NCBI GenBank assembly: GCA_010672965.1
Contig: JAAHFN010000022.1
Location: 1-64,000 of the forward strand
DNA length: 64,000 nucleotides
Direction: 5' to 3'
Origin: Oscillatoria sp. SIO1A7
Lineage (GTDB): Bacteria > Cyanobacteriota > Cyanobacteriia > Cyanobacteriales > Laspinemataceae
The notes under the pieces are model-generated. The model made no database searches, was not told where the DNA came from, and was given only the letters and a program-made list of their open reading frames with translations. How positions within the stretch are numbered: the first letter of the stretch is position 1; every line of letters begins with the position of its first letter. A program made the position numbers and the translations under genes. Of this stretch, positions 60,857 through 64,000 are shown piece after piece.

Positions 60857-62026
60857 ATGAAAGCCATGATTCTGGCAGCCGGGAGGGGCACTCGCGTCCG
60901 TCCCATAACCTTTACGATTCCCAAACCAATGATTCCCATCCTGCAAAAGCCAGTGATGGAGTTCTTAGTCGAACTGCTTCGCCAGCATGGTTTTGATGAA
61001 ATAATGGTCAATGTTAGCCATTTAGCTAAAGAGATTGAAGATTACTTCCGCGACGGCAGCAGATTTGGCGTCCAAATTGCTTATTCTTTTGAAGGCAGGA
61101 TTGTTAATGGCGAGTTGATGGGAGAAGCACTGGGTTCAGCAGGTGGAATGCGTCGCATTCAAGACTTTTATCCGTATTTTGACGATACTTTTATAGTTCT
61201 GTGCGGCGATGCCTTGATTGACCTGAACTTAACAGAGGCGGTCAAGTGGCATAAAGAAAAAGGGGCGATCGCTACCATAATTATGAAATCCGTTCGCCGC
61301 GAAGAAGTATCCAGCTATGGGGTGGTCGTGACCGACGATTCCGGTAGAATTAAGACTTTCCAAGAAAAACCATCGGTAGAAGAGGCACTCAGTACCGATA
61401 TTAACACGGGAATTTATATTTTTGAGCCAGAAGTGTTAAACTATATTCCTTCTGGAGTGGAGTATGACATAGGCAGTCAGTTATTCCCGCAGTTGGTAGA
61501 AAAAGGAGCGCCTTTCTACGGTTTGACAATGGACTTTGAATGGGTGGATATAGGTAAAGTCCCCGACTATTGGCGTGCAATTCGTGGAGTATTGCTCGGA
61601 GAAATTAAAAATGTTAAAATTCCCGGAAAGGAAGTTTTTCCAGGTATTTATACCGGCTTAAATGTCAAAGTCAACTGGGACAAAGTTAATATAAAAGGCC
61701 CAGTATATATTGGAGGCATGACTAGCATTGAAGATGGTGCTACGATTATTGGCCCGACTATGATTGGCACAAACTGCTATATCCACAAGGGGGCAACGGT
61801 AGAAAATAGCGTGATTTTTGAATACTCTCGCTTGGGGTCAGAGGTGCGTTTGGTAGATAAACTGGTGTTTGGTCGCTATTGCGTGGATAAAAATGGCGCG
61901 GCGATAGATATGGAAGCGGCAGCTTTGGATTGGTTGATTGCTGATATGCGGAAAACATCTGTGGTTCCGCCAGAAGAAAGAAATGCGATCGCAGAGCTTG
62001 TGAAAGAAAATAACAGCGATCTCTAG
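60857..62026 (+). CDS. NDP-sugar pyrophosphorylase (mannose-1-P guanylyltransferase / glucose-1-P nucleotidyltransferase family)
   Basis: This 389-residue enzyme transfers NMP from NTP to a sugar-1-phosphate to supply activated sugars for polysaccharides. The Rossmann-like domain begins MKAMILAAGRGTRVRPITFTIPKPMIPI (the GxGTRxRP signature and PKPM), followed by ALGSAGGMRRI, FIVLCGDALIDLN, FQEKP and DIGKVPDYWRA. The C-terminus is a left-handed beta-helix with hexapeptide turns (GATIIGPTMIGTNCYIHKGATVENS). The sugar and nucleotide cannot be decided by eye; mannose-GTP or glucose-UTP are likely. Confidence 0.88.
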   Translation: MKAMILAAGRGTRVRPITFTIPKPMIPILQKPVMEFLVELLRQHGFDEIMVNVSHLAKEIEDYFRDGSRFGVQIAYSFEGRIVNGELMGEALGSAGGMRRIQDFYPYFDDTFIVLCGDALIDLNLTEAVKWHKEKGAIATIIMKSVRREEVSSYGVVVTDDSGRIKTFQEKPSVEEALSTDINTGIYIFEPEVLNYIPSGVEYDIGSQLFPQLVEKGAPFYGLTMDFEWVDIGKVPDYWRAIRGVLLGEIKNVKIPGKEVFPGIYTGLNVKVNWDKVNIKGPVYIGGMTSIEDGATIIGPTMIGTNCYIHKGATVENSVIFEYSRLGSEVRLVDKLVFGRYCVDKNGAAIDMEAAALDWLIADMRKTSVVPPEERNAIAELVKENNSDL

Positions 62027-62252
62027 CCCTTGATGCGCAATTGTTTTTTTGTCAATATCTTGGTGCGCGAGCTAGTAGGCTTGCCATCCCTGCTAGCTCA
62101 CCTGCTAAACCGGGACAGTTGCGATCGCCTACAGGCGGCGAGCCGACTCCTGGAAACCCGACCCGATCGGGCTTGGGGCAGTCACCGGGGGAACCGGGGG
62201 ACTGCCCTTACGGTATTTATGGAACAGCTACGCGCGTATTTTATATAACTTA

Positions 62253-64000
62253 TCAAGGGAACAAATAAGTATATCCCTGCAGACTGCGTTCGTAGTTTTG
62301 AAGCAAATGTTGAGACTCATCAAGAGTAATTCGCTCTTGTTTTAAGGCTTGCTCGGTTTGTTGGCGAATACTTTCTACTAAATCCTCAGAGTCATATTGG
62401 ACGTAGCCGAGAACTTCTGTCATTGTATCCCCTTTGACCACATGTTCGATTTCATAGCCATTAGGGCTGAGCTTAATGTGGACGGCGTTGGTGTCGCCAA
62501 AAAGATTGTGAAGATTTCCCATAATTTCCTGGTAGGCTCCATTAAGGAACATCCCCAGATAGTAAGGTTTACCAGGCTCAAGCGGATGAAGTTCTAGAAC
62601 TTTTTTGACATCTAAAAGGTCGATAAACCGATCTATTTTGCCGTCGCTATCACAGGTGAGATCTGCCAGAGTTCCGCGCTGGATTGGTTCTTCATTGAGG
62701 CGATGGATCGGCATAATCGGAAATAGCTGACTTATGGCCCAGCTATCGGGAGCAGATTGGAAGACAGAAAGATTAACGTAGTAGATAGACGCCATAATTT
62801 TGTCCAAGTCTTCCAGGTCGTCTGGAACGTATTCTTGTTGGCGAGTAATTGCTGCAATTTTGTTGCAGCAAGCCCAGAATAGCTGTTCCGCTTTAGCTCG
62901 CTCGCGCAAGCTCAGATAGCCAAAGTTAAACAGGCTGATGGCTTCTTCTTTAAACTGAATTGCGTCGTGGTATGTTTCTTGATAGTTGTCGGTTTTTATA
63001 GATTCATAAGTATCGTATAAATTGCGGAGTATAAGATGTTGTTTTTCATTGCCTATTTCTGGTATTTCTGTAGAGACACCACTACTCGCGAGAATGTTAA
63101 AGATTAAGACGGATTGATGGGAAGCGATCGCCCTACCGCTTTCGCTAATAAGTGTCGGTACAGGTATATCCACTTCCTGGCAGGCTTCCTTCACCTCTGC
63201 TACAATATCATTGGCATAGTTTTGCATATTGTAGTTTTTAGAAGCGTGGAAATTTGTCTTAGATCCGTCGTAGTCCACTGCCAAACCACCCCCCACATCC
63301 AGATAGTTCATATTAGCTCCTAATTTAGCCAATTCTACATAAATCTGGCTTGCTTCTCTGATAGCATCTTTGATAACGCCGATAGAAGAAATCTGTGAGC
63401 CAATGTGGAAGTGGAGCAGTTGGAGAGATTCGAGCATATCGCTAGCAGCAAATAGATCTACTGCTTGGATAATTTCGGGAATGGTGAGGCCAAACTTAGC
63501 GCGATCGCCCGTTGAATTTCCCCACTGACCCATCCCCTTACTTTTCAGCTTAGCTCGCACGCCCAAAACCGGCTTAATTCCCAGTTCTTTGCTAACTTGG
63601 ATAGCCATATTTACTTCTTCTATCTGTTCGAGGACAATAATCGGCCTCTGTCCCAATTTGGCGGCCAGCATAGCTGTCTCGATGTATTCTTTATCTTTAT
63701 AGCCATTGCAAATAATCGGGGCACCGGGAGTTTTTAAGGTAGCCAAAGCAATCATCAATTCTGGCTTGGAACCAGCTTCCAAACCAAACTGATACGGTTG
63801 GCCAAAGCGCACTATATCTTCTATCAAGTGTCGCTGCTGGTTGCATTTAACTGGGAAGACTCCGCGATAGACGCCCCTGTAGCTATAGCGAGCAATAGCT
63901 TTGGCAAAGCAGGCATTCAATCTCTCGATTCTATCTTCCAAAATATCTGAGAAGCGAATCAGCAAGGGCAGTCCTAGATTTCGCTGGCGCAGAGCCTCTA
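62253..64000 (-). CDS. speA: Biosynthetic arginine decarboxylase, 5' end outside window
   Basis: The partial gene covers about the C-terminal 580 residues. This PLP-dependent enzyme converts arginine to agmatine in polyamine synthesis. Motifs: VFPVKCNQQ (PLP lysine), FGLEAGSKPELMIAL, LHFHIGSQIS, MNYLDVGGGLAVDYDGS, LISESGRAIASHQSVL. The frame continues past the end of the window without a stop (QRNLGLPLLIRFSDIL), so the N-terminus lies beyond 64000. The C-terminal end (LLQNYERSLQGYTYLF) is complete. Length and motifs indicate the biosynthetic SpeA type. Confidence 0.93.
   Translation of the reverse strand, partial: EALRQRNLGLPLLIRFSDILEDRIERLNACFAKAIARYSYRGVYRGVFPVKCNQQRHLIEDIVRFGQPYQFGLEAGSKPELMIALATLKTPGAPIICNGYKDKEYIETAMLAAKLGQRPIIVLEQIEEVNMAIQVSKELGIKPVLGVRAKLKSKGMGQWGNSTGDRAKFGLTIPEIIQAVDLFAASDMLESLQLLHFHIGSQISSIGVIKDAIREASQIYVELAKLGANMNYLDVGGGLAVDYDGSKTNFHASKNYNMQNYANDIVAEVKEACQEVDIPVPTLISESGRAIASHQSVLIFNILASSGVSTEIPEIGNEKQHLILRNLYDTYESIKTDNYQETYHDAIQFKEEAISLFNFGYLSLRERAKAEQLFWACCNKIAAITRQQEYVPDDLEDLDKIMASIYYVNLSVFQSAPDSWAISQLFPIMPIHRLNEEPIQRGTLADLTCDSDGKIDRFIDLLDVKKVLELHPLEPGKPYYLGMFLNGAYQEIMGNLHNLFGDTNAVHIKLSPNGYEIEHVVKGDTMTEVLGYVQYDSEDLVESIRQQTEQALKQERITLDESQHLLQNYERSLQGYTYLFP

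Noticed and set aside
1-64000. tRNA, rRNA, tmRNA or RNase P RNA genes
   Set aside because: I looked for T-loop-like GTTCGAATC patterns and conserved RNA cores in the gaps and found none convincing. TTCAAATCC at the family A ends resembles a T-loop but belongs to the repeat. A covariance-model scan would be decisive.
1-64000. Insertion sequences with transposase genes
   Set aside because: No transposase motif was seen in any frame. The repeats are non-coding, so any mobilising enzyme must be elsewhere.

Overview
The window is chromosomal DNA from a cyanobacterium. The octamer GCGATCGC (the HIP1 motif) recurs throughout. The housekeeping genes are cyanobacterial in type: a Ycf23/DUF561 protein, CrtR beta-carotene hydroxylase, ClpS, a ScpA-type protein, and an RNase E/G ending in an arginine-rich tail of the kind reported to bind PNPase in cyanobacteria. 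The abundance of two-partner-secretion (TPS) exoproteins, CHAT proteins, NACHT ATPases, SBBP proteins and short palindromic repeats suggests a large-genome filamentous lineage (Oscillatoriales-like). That last step is inference; I cannot name a species.

Layout. 0-9 kb: PEP-CTERM surface protein (-), Ycf23-like TIM barrel (-), a NACHT ATPase whose two ends look decayed (+), and dnaK (-). 9-27 kb: a hypothetical gene, then an accessory block with a 1200-codon NACHT-HEAT protein, two large paralogous TPS exoproteins flanking a pair of overlapping two-TM membrane protein genes (-), and a TPR-CHAT caspase-like protein. 27-34 kb: a cupin, an SLH-domain protein, hsp20 behind a five-copy tandem leader array, crtR (-), and pyk (+). 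34-38.5 kb: a family of small paralogues, one translationally coupled to a partner gene, a NucA-like lipoprotein nuclease (-), and clpS followed by a CPBP protease (-). 39-45.5 kb: two secreted repeat proteins (-) that share an NPD-repeat domain, with a small antitoxin-like gene between them. 45.5-51 kb: small hypotheticals, a STAS protein, a TetR regulator and two tandem, nearly identical SDR genes. 51-64 kb: a housekeeping series with a radical SAM/DUF2344 protein, rne, rnhB, an SNase, scpA, a nucleotidyltransferase, and the 3' part of speA (-).

The strongest theme is repeat invasion. At least six families of short palindromic or MITE-like elements (80-150 bp), GGGCATT 7-mer arrays and GTGTGGGGA-type low-complexity tracts fill almost every intergenic gap. 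Several also lie inside reading frames without breaking them: in the SBBP protein, in the leader, interior and tail of the TPS proteins, next to the CHAT protein's signal segment, and in a NACHT ATPase. This resembles the in-frame palindromic elements known from Rickettsia, but the families here look cyanobacterial. I label the families: A (ends ATATCAAATCCGGTTA), B (GACTTACGCAA), C (AGGGACTTGC), D (GAGCATTTCAATTT), E (GCGTTTCTCAAAT), F (CAACCCAACCTAC), 7-mer (GGGCATT), H (AGAAACCCGG hairpins).

A second theme is conflict or cell-death biology. A NACHT-HEAT protein, a two-TM pair resembling TRADD-N-associated membrane proteins, and a CHAT protease lie within about 16 kb. No CRISPR array, rRNA or tRNA gene, or intact insertion sequence was recognised by eye.
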